Below are positions 25,398-33,181 of a stretch of 64,000 nt of DNA, piece after piece. The position numbers were made by a program, and so were the translations under genes. The DNA lies in contig NZ_AUIK01000016.1 of the NCBI RefSeq assembly GCF_000423665.1, positions 62,001 to 126,000 on the forward strand. The letters run 5' to 3'. Every line of letters begins with the position of its first letter. Position 1 is the first letter of the stretch. Origin of the DNA: Solirubrobacter soli DSM 22325 (GTDB lineage Bacteria; Actinomycetota; Thermoleophilia; Solirubrobacterales; Solirubrobacteraceae). The notes under the pieces were generated by a model. It saw only the letters and a program-made list of their open reading frames with translations. It was not told the DNA's origin and ran no database searches.

Positions 25398-26828
25398 GCC
25401 GGGCGCGAGCCGCGTCCGCGGCATCCGCAGGACCGTCACAGCGAGCACGACGCCGACGGCGACCGCCGCGGCGGCCAGCTCGAATCCGAGGTGGTAGCCG
25501 CCCGTGAGGGCGCCGGCGGTGCTCACGCCGTCGGCGGTCAGCGAGCTGGTGCGCTCCGCCGCCAGCGTGCCGAGGACCGCGATGCCGAGCGCGCCGGCGA
25601 GCTGCATCGAGACGTTGACGATGCCCGACCCGAGGCCGGCGTCGGCCTCCGGCACGCCGCTCATGGCGATCGTCATCAGCGGCAGCATCGCCGTCCCCAT
25701 GCCGAGGCCCATCAGGGCGTACGGCACGAAGAGCTCGGGGAAGTAGGACGCGTTCTCGCCGGCGCGGGTCAGCAACAGCAGCGCGACGACGACGATCGAC
25801 ATCCCGACGACGACGGTCCGCTCCGGCCCGATCTTGGCCATCACGCGGGCGGTGGTGCCGAGCGACAGCGCGCCGACGGTCAGCGTCATCGGCAGGAACG
25901 CCAGGCCGGTGTCCCAGGCGCCGTAGCCGAGCACGTGCTCGACGTAGAGCGTCCCGAGCACCCACGAGCCGAACATGCCGATCACGAGGAAGCCGCGGAC
26001 GACGCTGCCGCCGATCAGCGTGCGGATCCGCAGCAGGCGGGCGGGGAGGATCGGGTTCTCGATCCGCGACTCCCAGACCGCGAAGGCGGCGAGCAGGATC
26101 GCGGCGGCGCCGGCGAAGCCGAGCGTGTGCGGCGAGCCCCAGCCGTGGTCGGCCGCGGTCACGATCGAGTAGACGGCGATCATCATCGCGGTCGTGACCA
26201 GGATCGAGCCCGTGGCATCGATGCCGCCCTTGAAGCCGAGGCCCGGGCGGCTCTCGATCAGCCGCGCGCCGAGCGCGAGCACGGCCACACCGATCGGGAG
26301 GTTCACGTAGAAGATCCAATGCCAGTCGACGGACTGGACGAGCGCGCCGCCGAGCAGCAGGCCGAGCGACCCGCCGGAGGTGACGACGAACATGTAGGCG
26401 CCCATCGCCCTCACGCGCTCGTCGGGGCGCGGGAAGTCGGTGACGATGAGGGCGAGGATCACCGAGGTGGCGATCGCACCGCCGAGGCCCTGGAGGAAGC
26501 GCGCGGCGATCAGCAGCAGCTGGCTGTCGGCGAGGCCGCAGAGGGCGGAGGCGATGGTGAAGAGCGTGACGCCGGCGAGGAAGACCCGCTTGCGACCGAC
26601 CAGGTCGCCAAGCCGTCCGGCCATCAGGAGGAAGCTCCCGTAGGAGATCAAGTAGGCGCCGACCACCCACGTGAGGTCGGCTTGAGAGAAGCGCAGATCG
26701 CGCTGGATGACGGGCAAGGCGACGTTGACGATCGTCATGTCGACGACCATCATCAGCTGCCCAAGGCAGACCACGACCAACGCCATCCACTTGCGCCGTG
26801 AGGCGCTCTGGGGAGTATGGATAGTCAC
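25374..26828 (-). CDS. MFS multidrug transporter, 14-helix DHA2 type
   Basis: 484 residues. The drug:H+ antiporter-2 motifs are present: motif A GRLGDLVGRKRVFLAG between helices 2 and 3, motif C-like GGSLGLLLGGALVQSVDWHWIFYVNLPIG, and the motif D1 region DMTIVNVALPVIQRDL. Start GTG 26828 is chosen because it lies about 4 bases downstream of the predicted transcription start, within the operator palindrome, so the message would be essentially leaderless; TTG 26867 is the only longer alternative but falls in the -35 box. Likely substrate: a toxic organic compound. It is divergent from, and almost certainly repressed by, the MarR protein. Confidence 0.9.
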   Translation of the reverse strand: MTIHTPQSASRRKWMALVVVCLGQLMMVVDMTIVNVALPVIQRDLRFSQADLTWVVGAYLISYGSFLLMAGRLGDLVGRKRVFLAGVTLFTIASALCGLADSQLLLIAARFLQGLGGAIATSVILALIVTDFPRPDERVRAMGAYMFVVTSGGSLGLLLGGALVQSVDWHWIFYVNLPIGVAVLALGARLIESRPGLGFKGGIDATGSILVTTAMMIAVYSIVTAADHGWGSPHTLGFAGAAAILLAAFAVWESRIENPILPARLLRIRTLIGGSVVRGFLVIGMFGSWVLGTLYVEHVLGYGAWDTGLAFLPMTLTVGALSLGTTARVMAKIGPERTVVVGMSIVVVALLLLTRAGENASYFPELFVPYALMGLGMGTAMLPLMTIAMSGVPEADAGLGSGIVNVSMQLAGALGIAVLGTLAAERTSSLTADGVSTAGALTGGYHLGFELAAAAVAVGVVLAVTVLRMPRTRLAPGSEVAVEV

Positions 26829-26867
26829 TGGACTAGTGACTATATTGCTTCCATGACGATCCCGCAA
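26821..26867 (-). promoter_or_regulatory. MFS promoter with overlapping MarR-type operator
   Basis: On the minus strand TTGCGG (26867-26862) and TATAGT (26844-26839) are separated by 17 bases, a good sigma-70-type promoter. A perfect 9-base inverted repeat, ATAGTCACT-GGACT-AGTGACTAT (26821-26843), covers the -10 box, the expected transcription start and the GTG start codon. The position explains repression by occlusion. On the other strand a TATTAT box (26872-26877) lies just before the MarR gene and may be its own -10. Confidence 0.7.
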
Positions 26868-26887
26868 CCGCTATTATCTGGACCGAC

Positions 26888-27313
26888 ATGTCCGCTTCTT
26901 CGCCAGGCTCGATCGTTTTGCTGACGCGCCTGTCGCGCTTGGTCTACAAGCGTGCGACGGAGGACGTCCTCGGCATGCGGCTGAAGGCGTACGTGACGCT
27001 GTCCAACCTGCGCGAAGGCCCGCGTGGGCAGCAGGATCTGTGCGTGTCGATGCATCTGGACCCGAACAACTGCGTCCTGATGCTCAACGACCTCGAGGAT
27101 CTCGGCTACGTCATGCGCACGCGCGATCCCGCGGACCGGCGCCGGCACATCGTGAAGATGACGCCCGCCGGCCACAAGGCGATGCTCGCGGCCGAACAGG
27201 CGATGGAGTCCTTGGAGGACGACGTCCTCGGCGCCCTCTCGATCGAGGAGCGCGAGGTGCTGCGTTCGATGCTCGACCGCGCGTTGGCGGCCGAGCCTTC
27301 ACTCACGCCGTGA
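26888..27313 (+). CDS. MarR-family transcriptional regulator
   Basis: 141 residues, ATG start. A winged-helix MarR fold: RLSRLVYKRATEDVLGMRLKAYVTLSNL (helices 1-2), recognition region QDLCVSMHLDPNNCVLMLNDLEDLGYVMRTRDPADRRRHIVKMTPAGH, which contains the 'D-x-R-D-R-R' wing signature as DPADRRRH. The C-terminal helices form the dimer interface. Divergent from the MFS efflux gene, with a 9-9 palindrome between them as probable binding site. Expected to release DNA on binding a small phenolic or lipophilic ligand. Confidence 0.92.
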   Translation: MSASSPGSIVLLTRLSRLVYKRATEDVLGMRLKAYVTLSNLREGPRGQQDLCVSMHLDPNNCVLMLNDLEDLGYVMRTRDPADRRRHIVKMTPAGHKAMLAAEQAMESLEDDVLGALSIEEREVLRSMLDRALAAEPSLTP

Positions 27314-27449
27314 GGCGGGGACGCTCACAGGCGTCCTCGTAACAGACCTCCGGGTAGTGGTCGGAGGCGCCGGTGTGGAAGTGGGGCGTCGGCTCGGTGT
27401 ACGGGCCGTCGCCCAACGTGCGCTTGAGCGCGTTGAGGAGCTTGGTCAT
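27303..27449 (-). CDS. Small conserved-looking protein, 48 residues
   Basis: A short reading frame starting MTKLLNALKRTLGDGPYTEP, with AAGGA (on the minus strand) about 10 bases before the ATG and a plausible promoter further up. The second half has two cysteines in CYEDACERPRL, a histidine-rich PHFHTG and no membrane segment. It might bind a metal, but no family is recognised. It overlaps the end of the MarR gene by 11 bases, tail to tail, as most convergent genes here do. The frame opposite the MarR stop reads better in this direction than the longer overlapping frame at 27325-27537. Confidence 0.5.
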   Translation of the reverse strand: MTKLLNALKRTLGDGPYTEPTPHFHTGASDHYPEVCYEDACERPRLTA

Positions 27450-27508
27450 GGGGAGTTCCTTGGGGAGGAGAGGAAGAACCTACGCCCGTTCTATCGGCAG
27501 GGCGTGCC

Positions 27509-27537
27509 GAGATAGTAACAAGCTTGTGACAGTGCAA
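27509..27537 (-). promoter_or_regulatory. Candidate sigma-70-type promoter for the 48-residue gene
   Basis: Minus strand TTGCAC (27537-27532), a 17-base spacer and TATCTC (27514-27509), about 60 bases before the small gene's ATG in an AT-richer patch. A short palindrome CAAGCTTG lies within the spacer. Matches are reasonable but not decisive. Confidence 0.35.
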
Positions 27538-27573
27538 ATGCCTGCTAACAATCGATAAACCTCGGAGTTCCGA

Positions 27574-28353
27574 CTATCGGGTTAGCAACCCCGCGTCGAT
27601 CACGAGCTCGGTGCCCGTCAAATAGCGCGCCTTGTCGCTGACCAGGAAGCGCACGGCCTCGGCGACGTCGCTCGTCTCCACCCACGGGACCGGGAGCAGG
27701 TTGCCGGCGCTGGCCTCGGCGATCTCCTTCGGCGTCTTTCCCTCCATCTCGGCCAGGCCGTCGTTGAGCGGGGTGTCGACGCCGGTCGGGTGGATCGAGA
27801 CGACGCGGATGCCGTACGGCGCGAGCTCGATCGCCCATGACTTCGTCAGCCCGGTCAGGCCCCACTTGGAGGCCGCGTAGTGGCTGAGGCGGCCCATTCC
27901 GCGCAGGCCCGCGATCGAGGAGTTGTTGACGATCACGCCTCGCTTCGCCTCGATCATGTGCGGGATCACGTGGCGGGCGACGATCCACGGGCCTTTGAGG
28001 TTGATGTCGATCATCGCGTCCCAGGCGTCCTCGGTGAGCTCGTGGGCAAGGCCGTAGGCGCAGATGCCGGCGTTGTTGAAGAGGACGTCGATGCGGCCGA
28101 AGTGCTCGTGGGCCTCCTTCACGGCTTTGGCGACCGCGTCGTCGTCACGCACGTCGGCGACGAACGTCAGGCACTCCGTGGCGACCTCGTCGCGGAGCGA
28201 TTCGAGCTCCTCGGTCGATCCCATCCGGTAGCTCGGGTACTCGAGCGGCTTGCCGACGTCGAGCGCGACGATGTCGTAGCCGTCCTCGGCCAGCGCGAGC
28301 GCGGCGGCGCGGCCCTGGCCGTGGGCGGCGCCGGTGATCAGGGCGACCGTCAT
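27574..28353 (-). CDS. Short-chain dehydrogenase, mycofactocin-coupled type
   Basis: 259 residues. Classical SDR: the cofactor motif TGAAHGQGRAAAL (TGxxxGxG), NNAG (VLFNNAGICAYG), catalytic Ser in NNSSIAG, and Tyr-x-x-x-Lys in HYAASKWG. An insertion after the second strand (LDVGKPLEYPSYRMGSTEELESL) is typical of actinobacterial SDRs with a tightly held nicotinamide cofactor that use mycofactocin as electron acceptor; I base the subtype on this insertion. Substrate probably a secondary alcohol. It overlaps the following carboxymuconolactone-decarboxylase-like gene by 4 bases (that gene is upstream in transcription), so both act together. Confidence 0.85.
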   Translation of the reverse strand: MTVALITGAAHGQGRAAALALAEDGYDIVALDVGKPLEYPSYRMGSTEELESLRDEVATECLTFVADVRDDDAVAKAVKEAHEHFGRIDVLFNNAGICAYGLAHELTEDAWDAMIDINLKGPWIVARHVIPHMIEAKRGVIVNNSSIAGLRGMGRLSHYAASKWGLTGLTKSWAIELAPYGIRVVSIHPTGVDTPLNDGLAEMEGKTPKEIAEASAGNLLPVPWVETSDVAEAVRFLVSDKARYLTGTELVIDAGLLTR

Positions 28354-28871
28354 GCCGCGTACGTCTGCAGGTAGCCGTCGAGGTCGACTTTGAGCGCGTC
28401 GTTGAAGACGTTGGTGGCGACCATGATCGCCCCGAACGCGGTCAGCGTGACGATCTGGGCGGTGTCCAGGCGCTCGGAGAGCCTGGCGTACAGCGCGTCG
28501 TCGACCGAGTGCGGGTCAGTGCCCAGACGCCGGCCGAAATCGACGATCAGCTCGTCGAAGGAGTCCAGCTGGAGCTCGCCGGGATCCTCGCCCGCGTCGA
28601 TGATCAGCCGGCGGAAGAACGTCGAGCAGATCAGGCAGTCGCTGGCGGTCGAGATCGCGTGGCAGAACAGCCAGGTGCGCCGCTGGCCGAGGAACGGCTC
28701 GACCTGATCGTGCAGCGGATACCAGGTCAGCAGGGCGTCGAGCGCGACGGGCGAATGCGCCAGCGTCCACTTCATGTTCGTCATGCGGCTGCCGGAGGCC
28801 AGATGGGCCGCGGCGATGTCCTGAGAGGCGGGTGGAGCAGACGATTCGTCGACCGGACTGATGCGAGCCAT
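28350..28871 (-). CDS. Carboxymuconolactone decarboxylase (AhpD-like) protein
   Basis: 173 residues, ATG 28871. An all-helical CMD/AhpD fold with the redox-active CxxC as CLICSTFFRRLIIDAG and the conserved upstream 'HAISTASDC' segment that provides the proton-relay His. Family members are peroxidase-like (AhpD) or decarboxylases; with the CxxC intact, a redox role is likelier. Co-transcribed with the mycofactocin-type SDR (4-base overlap), which suggests an oxidative catabolic step. The divergent pseudokinase gene begins only 11 bases away, so its promoter must lie inside this gene. Confidence 0.82.
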   Translation of the reverse strand: MARISPVDESSAPPASQDIAAAHLASGSRMTNMKWTLAHSPVALDALLTWYPLHDQVEPFLGQRRTWLFCHAISTASDCLICSTFFRRLIIDAGEDPGELQLDSFDELIVDFGRRLGTDPHSVDDALYARLSERLDTAQIVTLTAFGAIMVATNVFNDALKVDLDGYLQTYAA

Positions 28872-28882
28872 CCGAAGATCCT

Positions 28883-29608
28883 ATGGTTGGCACCGTGCAA
28901 CCCGGGGGCGAGTTCGGCGGCTACCGGATCGAGGCCGTCGAACGAGAGGATGCGAACGTCGCGGTGCTGCGCGCCACCGAGCGCGAGGGTCGCACGGTTT
29001 CCTTGTACGTCGCGGGCGCGCCGCCGGGGTCGTTGGCGACGGTGCGCTTCCTCGAGCGCGCCCACCGGCTGGGCGGCGTGGACCACCCGCACCTGCTCGG
29101 CGTGTACGACACGCGCACGCTCGAAGGCCGCGCGGTCGCGGTCGCCGAGGCGCCGGAGGGGCGGCGCCTGGACGAGGTCCTCGCCGACGGGCGGCTCGGG
29201 CCGGCGTCGGCGATGCGGATCGCCCGCCAGGTCGCGTCCGCGGTCGACGCCCTCGAGGAGGCGGGTGCGCCGCCGCCGCCGCTCACCGCCGAGCGGATCT
29301 GGGTCGACGCGCACGGCGACGCGCAGTTGGACGGGCTCGACGCGCACCTCGGGGTCGCCCTGCCCGCCGCGTCCTCCTCGGCCGCGCTCGCCCACCTGGT
29401 CGGCGACATGATCTCGAGCACCGGCGACGACCTCGAGCTCGTCCTGACGCGCGCGCTGGAGGGGGCGTATCTGTCCGCGGGACAGTTCGCCGACGACCTG
29501 CGGCGGGTCGAGAGCGGCACCGCGCGGCGGCGTCGCGACACCGCGCTGACGATCACCGCCTGCGCCACGTTGGCGCTGGTGATCGTGCTGCTCGTCGCCT
29601 TTGCGTGA
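28883..29608 (+). CDS. Membrane-anchored Ser/Thr-kinase-like pseudokinase
   Basis: 241 residues. The first 200 follow the layout of a bacterial Ser/Thr kinase domain: GEFGGYRIEAVE (glycine-loop position), a beta-3 strand RTVSLYVAG where the catalytic Lys should be, HPHLLGVYDT, and SAMRIARQVASAVDALEEAG ahead of the catalytic-loop position, here LTAERIWVDAHGDAQLDGL. The Lys, HRD Asp and DFG Asp are all missing. The C-terminus has a single membrane helix (ALTITACATLALVIVLLVAFA) with no exterior domain. So it is probably an inactive kinase-like binding protein on the inner membrane face. It precedes a CpsB-type phosphatase gene. Confidence 0.65.
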   Translation: MVGTVQPGGEFGGYRIEAVEREDANVAVLRATEREGRTVSLYVAGAPPGSLATVRFLERAHRLGGVDHPHLLGVYDTRTLEGRAVAVAEAPEGRRLDEVLADGRLGPASAMRIARQVASAVDALEEAGAPPPPLTAERIWVDAHGDAQLDGLDAHLGVALPAASSSAALAHLVGDMISSTGDDLELVLTRALEGAYLSAGQFADDLRRVESGTARRRRDTALTITACATLALVIVLLVAFA

Positions 29609-29695
29609 TCGCGGTCACAGTGCGCGATTAGCAGATGTTTTGATGACGTGAAGGTGGGCGGGTCGCGAAGCGGACGGCTGTTACCACTTAGGGGA

Positions 29696-30457
29696 GTGAC
29701 CTACGTCGATCTCCACTCTCATCTCCTCCCCGGCCTCGATGACGGGGCCGAGACGATGGAGGAGACCCGGCACTTCGCCCGGCGGCTGCACGCCGAGGGC
29801 GTGCTCGACATCGCCTGCACCCCGCACATCAAGCGCGCGCACTTCCCGCGCATCGACATCGCCGAGCTGGCCGGCCGCCGTGAGGCCGCGCAGCGCGCGA
29901 TCGAAGAGGACGGGATCGCCGTCCGGCTGCACCCCGGCGGCGAGCTCGCCGACGAGGACGCGCTGGAGCTGGCCGAGCACGAGCTCGCGCTGATCGCCCA
30001 GGGACCGAAGCACGCGCCGTGGCTCCTCCTCGAATGCCCCTTCGAGGGCCTCGACCACGTCTTCGACGCCGCCGTCGCCCGGCTCACCGGCCTCGGCTAC
30101 GGGCTCCTGCTCGCCCACCCGGAGCGGGTGCGGGGGCCGCTGGACCGGCTCGATCCGCACATCGAGAACGGCGCGCTGCTGCAGGTCAACGTGTCATCGC
30201 TGCTTGGCGAGCACGGCCCGCAGGCGCGCGACACCGGGGCCCGCCTCGTCCGTCAGGGCCGCGCGTTCTGCCTCGCCGGCGATACGCACCCGGGTACGCG
30301 CGAAAGTACGCTCCCGCTCGGATATCGCGCCCTGGTGCGGGCCGGCGCGAGCGAGATCCAGGCCCGGCGGCTGACCGAGTCCAACCCGCGTTTCCTGCTG
30401 CGCGAGGGCATTTCGCACCTCGCGGTGGCGCTGCCCAGCGCCGACCAGTTGCGTTAA
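29696..30457 (+). CDS. PHP-type tyrosine-protein phosphatase (CpsB/CapC family)
   Basis: 253 residues from GTG 29696, giving MTYVDLHSHLLPGLDDGAET; CpsB proteins start just so. A longer start (GTG 29648) adds 16 residues without family resemblance. Metal-binding PHP motifs: DLHSHLLPGLDDGA, TPHI, the Glu region LHPGGELADE, LLAHPER, and LAGDTHP near the end. CpsB/YwqE enzymes dephosphorylate the tyrosine kinase controlling capsule or exopolysaccharide synthesis; a partner BY-kinase is not in view. The surface-glycan operon begins at 32 kb, so the connection is plausible but unproven. The PucR regulator follows 39 bases later. Confidence 0.85.
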   Translation: MTYVDLHSHLLPGLDDGAETMEETRHFARRLHAEGVLDIACTPHIKRAHFPRIDIAELAGRREAAQRAIEEDGIAVRLHPGGELADEDALELAEHELALIAQGPKHAPWLLLECPFEGLDHVFDAAVARLTGLGYGLLLAHPERVRGPLDRLDPHIENGALLQVNVSSLLGEHGPQARDTGARLVRQGRAFCLAGDTHPGTRESTLPLGYRALVRAGASEIQARRLTESNPRFLLREGISHLAVALPSADQLR

Positions 30458-30496
30458 CGACTAAGGTCGGTTCCACGTCATGAGGACGAGGAACCG

Positions 30497-31630
30497 GTGG
30501 ACCGGGGTCTCCAGGAGATCGTCGACGCGCTGAGCCTCAGTCTCGGCCGACCGGTGCTGATCGACGACGCCGAATTGCGCCCGCTGGCCTACAGCACGCA
30601 GTTCGGCGAACTCGACGACGTCCGGACGGCGAGCATCCTCGGCCGGCATGCGCCCGACGAGGCTCGCGTGGCGTTGTTCGACGAAGGCATCCGAACGGCG
30701 GCCGGGCCCGTGCACATCCCCGCCCGGCCGGACATCGGGTTGAAGGCCCGTGTCTGCATTCCCCTGGTCGGGAGCGGGCGGCGGCTCGGCTACCTGTGGC
30801 TGTTCGAGGAGCCGGCGGTGACCGAGGCCGAGCTGCGGCTCGCCCGCGCCGCCGCCGCGGAGGCCGCCGCGCTCGTCGGCCCCGACGCCGATGCTCAGCT
30901 CCTGCGGCGCCGCCACGAGCAGCAGCTCGTCGTCTCCCTGCTCAGCGCCGATCCGCGGCAGATCGACACGGCGGCGACCGCTTTGGAGGCTGAGCACTAC
31001 CTGCCGCTGCGGCCGGTGTGCGTGTGGGTGGCCGCGCCGGCCGGTCCGGCGGGGGACGAGTGGAGCGCCGAAGCGCTTGATCGCCTTCGAGCGAGGCTGG
31101 CCGCCAAGCAGGCGATCTGCGCCGAGTTCGAAGGCCGGCTCGTCTGCCTCGCCGGCGCGCGCGGTCTGGCCGGCAACGCGGTCATGGAGGCGCTCGCCGT
31201 CCTCACCTCACCGCGCGCGCTGGTGGGTCAGGGCGAGTCGGTCGAGGACCTGCGCGAGGTCCCCACGTCGTACCGCCGTGCCCTGGCAGCACTTCGTGTG
31301 GCCGCGCATGCCGAGTCCGGCACCGCGAGCTGGGACGCGCTCGGCGTCGAGCGCGTCGTCACCGCGCTCCCGGACGCCGCCCTCGAGGACCTCCCGGACG
31401 GCCTCCGCCGCCTCCTCGCGGGCGATCAGGCCCTCGTCAACACCCTCGAGGCCTACCTCGACCACGCCGGCGACGTCAAACGCACGGCGGCAGCGCTCTC
31501 CCTCCACCGCGGCGGCCTCTACTACCGCCTCCGCCGGATCGAGGAGGTCGCAGGCGTCAACCTGCACGACGGCGAAGACCGCCTCCTCTGCCACCTCGCA
31601 CTCCGCCTCGCCCGCCTAGCCCAACCTTAA
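30497..31630 (+). CDS. PucR/CdaR-family transcriptional regulator
   Basis: 377 residues, GTG 30497 after GAGGACGAGGAA. An N-terminal GAF-like sensor (about residues 10-130; RPVLIDDAELRPLAYSTQ, VCIPLVGSGRRLGYLWLFE) is followed by a GGDEF-like middle and a C-terminal PucR helix-turn-helix: LVNTLEAYLDHAGDVKRTAAALSLHRGGLYYRLRRIEEVAGV, highly typical of the family. These proteins sense catabolic substrates or purine breakdown products. The N-terminal GAF type occurs in PucR proteins of soil actinobacteria. No adjacent catabolic operon shows its target. The stop codon lies within an inverted repeat shared with the convergent gene. Confidence 0.9.
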   Translation: MDRGLQEIVDALSLSLGRPVLIDDAELRPLAYSTQFGELDDVRTASILGRHAPDEARVALFDEGIRTAAGPVHIPARPDIGLKARVCIPLVGSGRRLGYLWLFEEPAVTEAELRLARAAAAEAAALVGPDADAQLLRRRHEQQLVVSLLSADPRQIDTAATALEAEHYLPLRPVCVWVAAPAGPAGDEWSAEALDRLRARLAAKQAICAEFEGRLVCLAGARGLAGNAVMEALAVLTSPRALVGQGESVEDLREVPTSYRRALAALRVAAHAESGTASWDALGVERVVTALPDAALEDLPDGLRRLLAGDQALVNTLEAYLDHAGDVKRTAAALSLHRGGLYYRLRRIEEVAGVNLHDGEDRLLCHLALRLARLAQP

Positions 31631-31743
31631 CCCCACCTAAGTTGCCTGACCCTTTAGGTAGCATTTAGGTATGTTCACGGCGCAGAGCCGTGCGCGAAGC
31701 TAAAGCGAAGATAAGGTGCCAGGCACTTTAGGTGGGGTTTAGA
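31626..31743. repeat. Paired palindromic repeats between convergent genes
   Basis: Two inverted copies of a 21-22 base arm, AACCCCACCTAAgTTGCCTG (from 31629) and, on the other strand, AAACCCCACCTAAAGTGCCTG (31740-31720), flank about 70 bases. Each arm contains the core CCTAA(A)G..GCCTG of the window's repeat family, and each also supplies the stop codon of the gene ending there (TAA 31628-31630 and TAA 31741-31739). The right arm is itself a hairpin (GGTGCC-AGGCAC). The arrangement could act as a bidirectional terminator. Confidence 0.65.
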
Positions 31744-32191
31744 CGCAGGGTTGGATGCGGGTGAGGAGGCCGTCGAGTTGGGCGGTGACGCGGCGGAGGG
31801 CCTCGGCGGAGGAGGAGATCTCGGTCGGGCCGCCGCGGCCGGCGACCTCGGCGACGGCGTGGGCGACCGCGCTCATGCAGCTCTGCATGCCCGCGACGGC
31901 GACGGCGGCCTCGCCGAGTTGTTCCTCGGTCGGGTGGGAGGACTCGAGCTCGCCGACCAGCCACGCGACCTCACCGGCGGCGACGCCGGCACCGACCGCG
32001 AGGCGGCAGACCTGCTCGACGACGAAGCTCACCTTGCCGAGCGAGTCCGCGCGGGCGGCCTCCATCGCGGCTTCCAGCGCCAGCCGGTTGCTCTGTTCGG
32101 AGAGCGCGACGATCGAGGCGACGAGGTGTTCGGGGCGATTGGGATTTGGGCTGAAGCGGGGCACACCCCGGGTATCGGACGGCCAACTCAA
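31739..32191 (-). CDS. Short protein with methyl-accepting-chemotaxis signalling hairpin
   Basis: 150 residues (TTG 32191; the start is uncertain as no ATG or Shine-Dalgarno sequence is present, and GTG 32164 is an alternative). The sequence HLVASIVALSEQSNRLALEAAMEAARADSLGKVSFVVEQVCRLA matches the conserved hairpin tip of chemoreceptors (I..I.eQTNLLALNAAIEAARAGE.GrGFaVVA.EVR.LA). There is no transmembrane, HAMP or sensor region and the helical coiled coil is short. It could be a remnant of a receptor or a free signalling adaptor. No che genes are in the window. It precedes the glycan operon's last gene by 18 bases on the same strand, which might make it the operon's seventh gene. Confidence 0.6.
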   Translation of the reverse strand: MSWPSDTRGVPRFSPNPNRPEHLVASIVALSEQSNRLALEAAMEAARADSLGKVSFVVEQVCRLAVGAGVAAGEVAWLVGELESSHPTEEQLGEAAVAVAGMQSCMSAVAHAVAEVAGRGGPTEISSSAEALRRVTAQLDGLLTRIQPCV

Positions 32192-32209
32192 GCCGGGGTG
32201 CGGCGCACG

Positions 32210-33181
32210 TCAAGAAGCGCTCAAGGAGTGCACCCGCGGCTCCTCGCGCGATCGCACCCACGCCAGCTCGGCCGCGAGCCCGTCCCGCAGCGACGTCGAC
32301 GGCGAGAAGCCGAGCTCCGCCTCCGCCCGTGACGTGTCCGCGCCCGTGTCCTGCACGTCGCCGGACTCACGCTCGCCGTAGCGGACGTCGAGCGGCCGGC
32401 CGGCGACCCCCGCGAGCACCTCCAGCGCGCACCGCAGCGACGTGCGGTTCCCGCCCCCGACGTTGTACACGCGACCAGGCGCGGTCGACGCGTGCCCCGC
32501 CGCCCGCGTCGCGGCGACGATGTCCCCCACGAACGTGAAGTCGCGCGTCTGGCGCCCGTCGCCGAAGACCTCGATCGCGCGCCCCTCGACGACCGCCTGG
32601 CAGAACCGCCGGAACGCCATGTCCGGCCGCTGGCGCGGGCCGTAGACGCTGAAGTAGCGCAGGGCGACGGTGTCGACGTCGTGCTCGGTCCCGTAGAGCA
32701 CGCACAGGTGCTCCGCCGCGAGCTTGGTCACGCCGTAGGGCGACAGCGGCCGCGGCGTCGCGTCCTCGCGCGTGGGCAGCGCGAGCGCGTCGCCGTAGAC
32801 GCTGCTCGACGAGGCGTAGACGAACCGCACACCGGTCCCGCGCGCGGCCTCGAGCAACCGTTGCGTGGCCTTGACGTTGTGGTGCGTGTAGCGGTCGAAC
32901 CGCGGGCCCCAACTCGCCCGCACGCCCGGCTCGCCCGCGAGGTGGAAGACGACGTCGGCGCCGTCGAGCAGCGCGTCGGCGTCGACCTCCACGAGGTCCG
33001 CGGTGAGCAGACGGAACCGCTCGTGCTCACCCGCCCGCGCGAGGTTCGCGAACTTGTCGCGCCGCGGGTAGTTGTCGTTGAAGCAGTCGACGCCGAGGAC
33101 GTCGTAACCGTCCTCGAGCAGCGCTTCGGTCAGGTGGCTTCCGATGAAGCCCGCGCAGCCGGTCACCACTGCACTAGCCAA
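32210..33181 (-). CDS. NAD-dependent nucleotide-sugar epimerase/dehydratase
   Basis: 323 residues, ATG. An extended-SDR enzyme: cofactor motif TGCAGFIGSHLTEALLEDG, VFHLAGEPGVRASW, catalytic Ser-Ser-Ser and Tyr-x-x-x-Lys in YASSSSVYGD and SPYGVTKLAAEH, then RYFSVYGPRQRPDMA. The ADQPGVR-like 'GEPGVRASWG' and length fit UDP-glucose/UDP-glucuronate 4-epimerase-type enzymes. It supplies a sugar nucleotide for the glycan operon. It is the last gene of the six, overlapping the ABC transporter gene by 8 bases. The exact substrate is not determinable. Confidence 0.9.
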   Translation of the reverse strand: MASAVVTGCAGFIGSHLTEALLEDGYDVLGVDCFNDNYPRRDKFANLARAGEHERFRLLTADLVEVDADALLDGADVVFHLAGEPGVRASWGPRFDRYTHHNVKATQRLLEAARGTGVRFVYASSSSVYGDALALPTREDATPRPLSPYGVTKLAAEHLCVLYGTEHDVDTVALRYFSVYGPRQRPDMAFRRFCQAVVEGRAIEVFGDGRQTRDFTFVGDIVAATRAAGHASTAPGRVYNVGGGNRTSLRCALEVLAGVAGRPLDVRYGERESGDVQDTGADTSRAEAELGFSPSTSLRDGLAAELAWVRSREEPRVHSLSAS

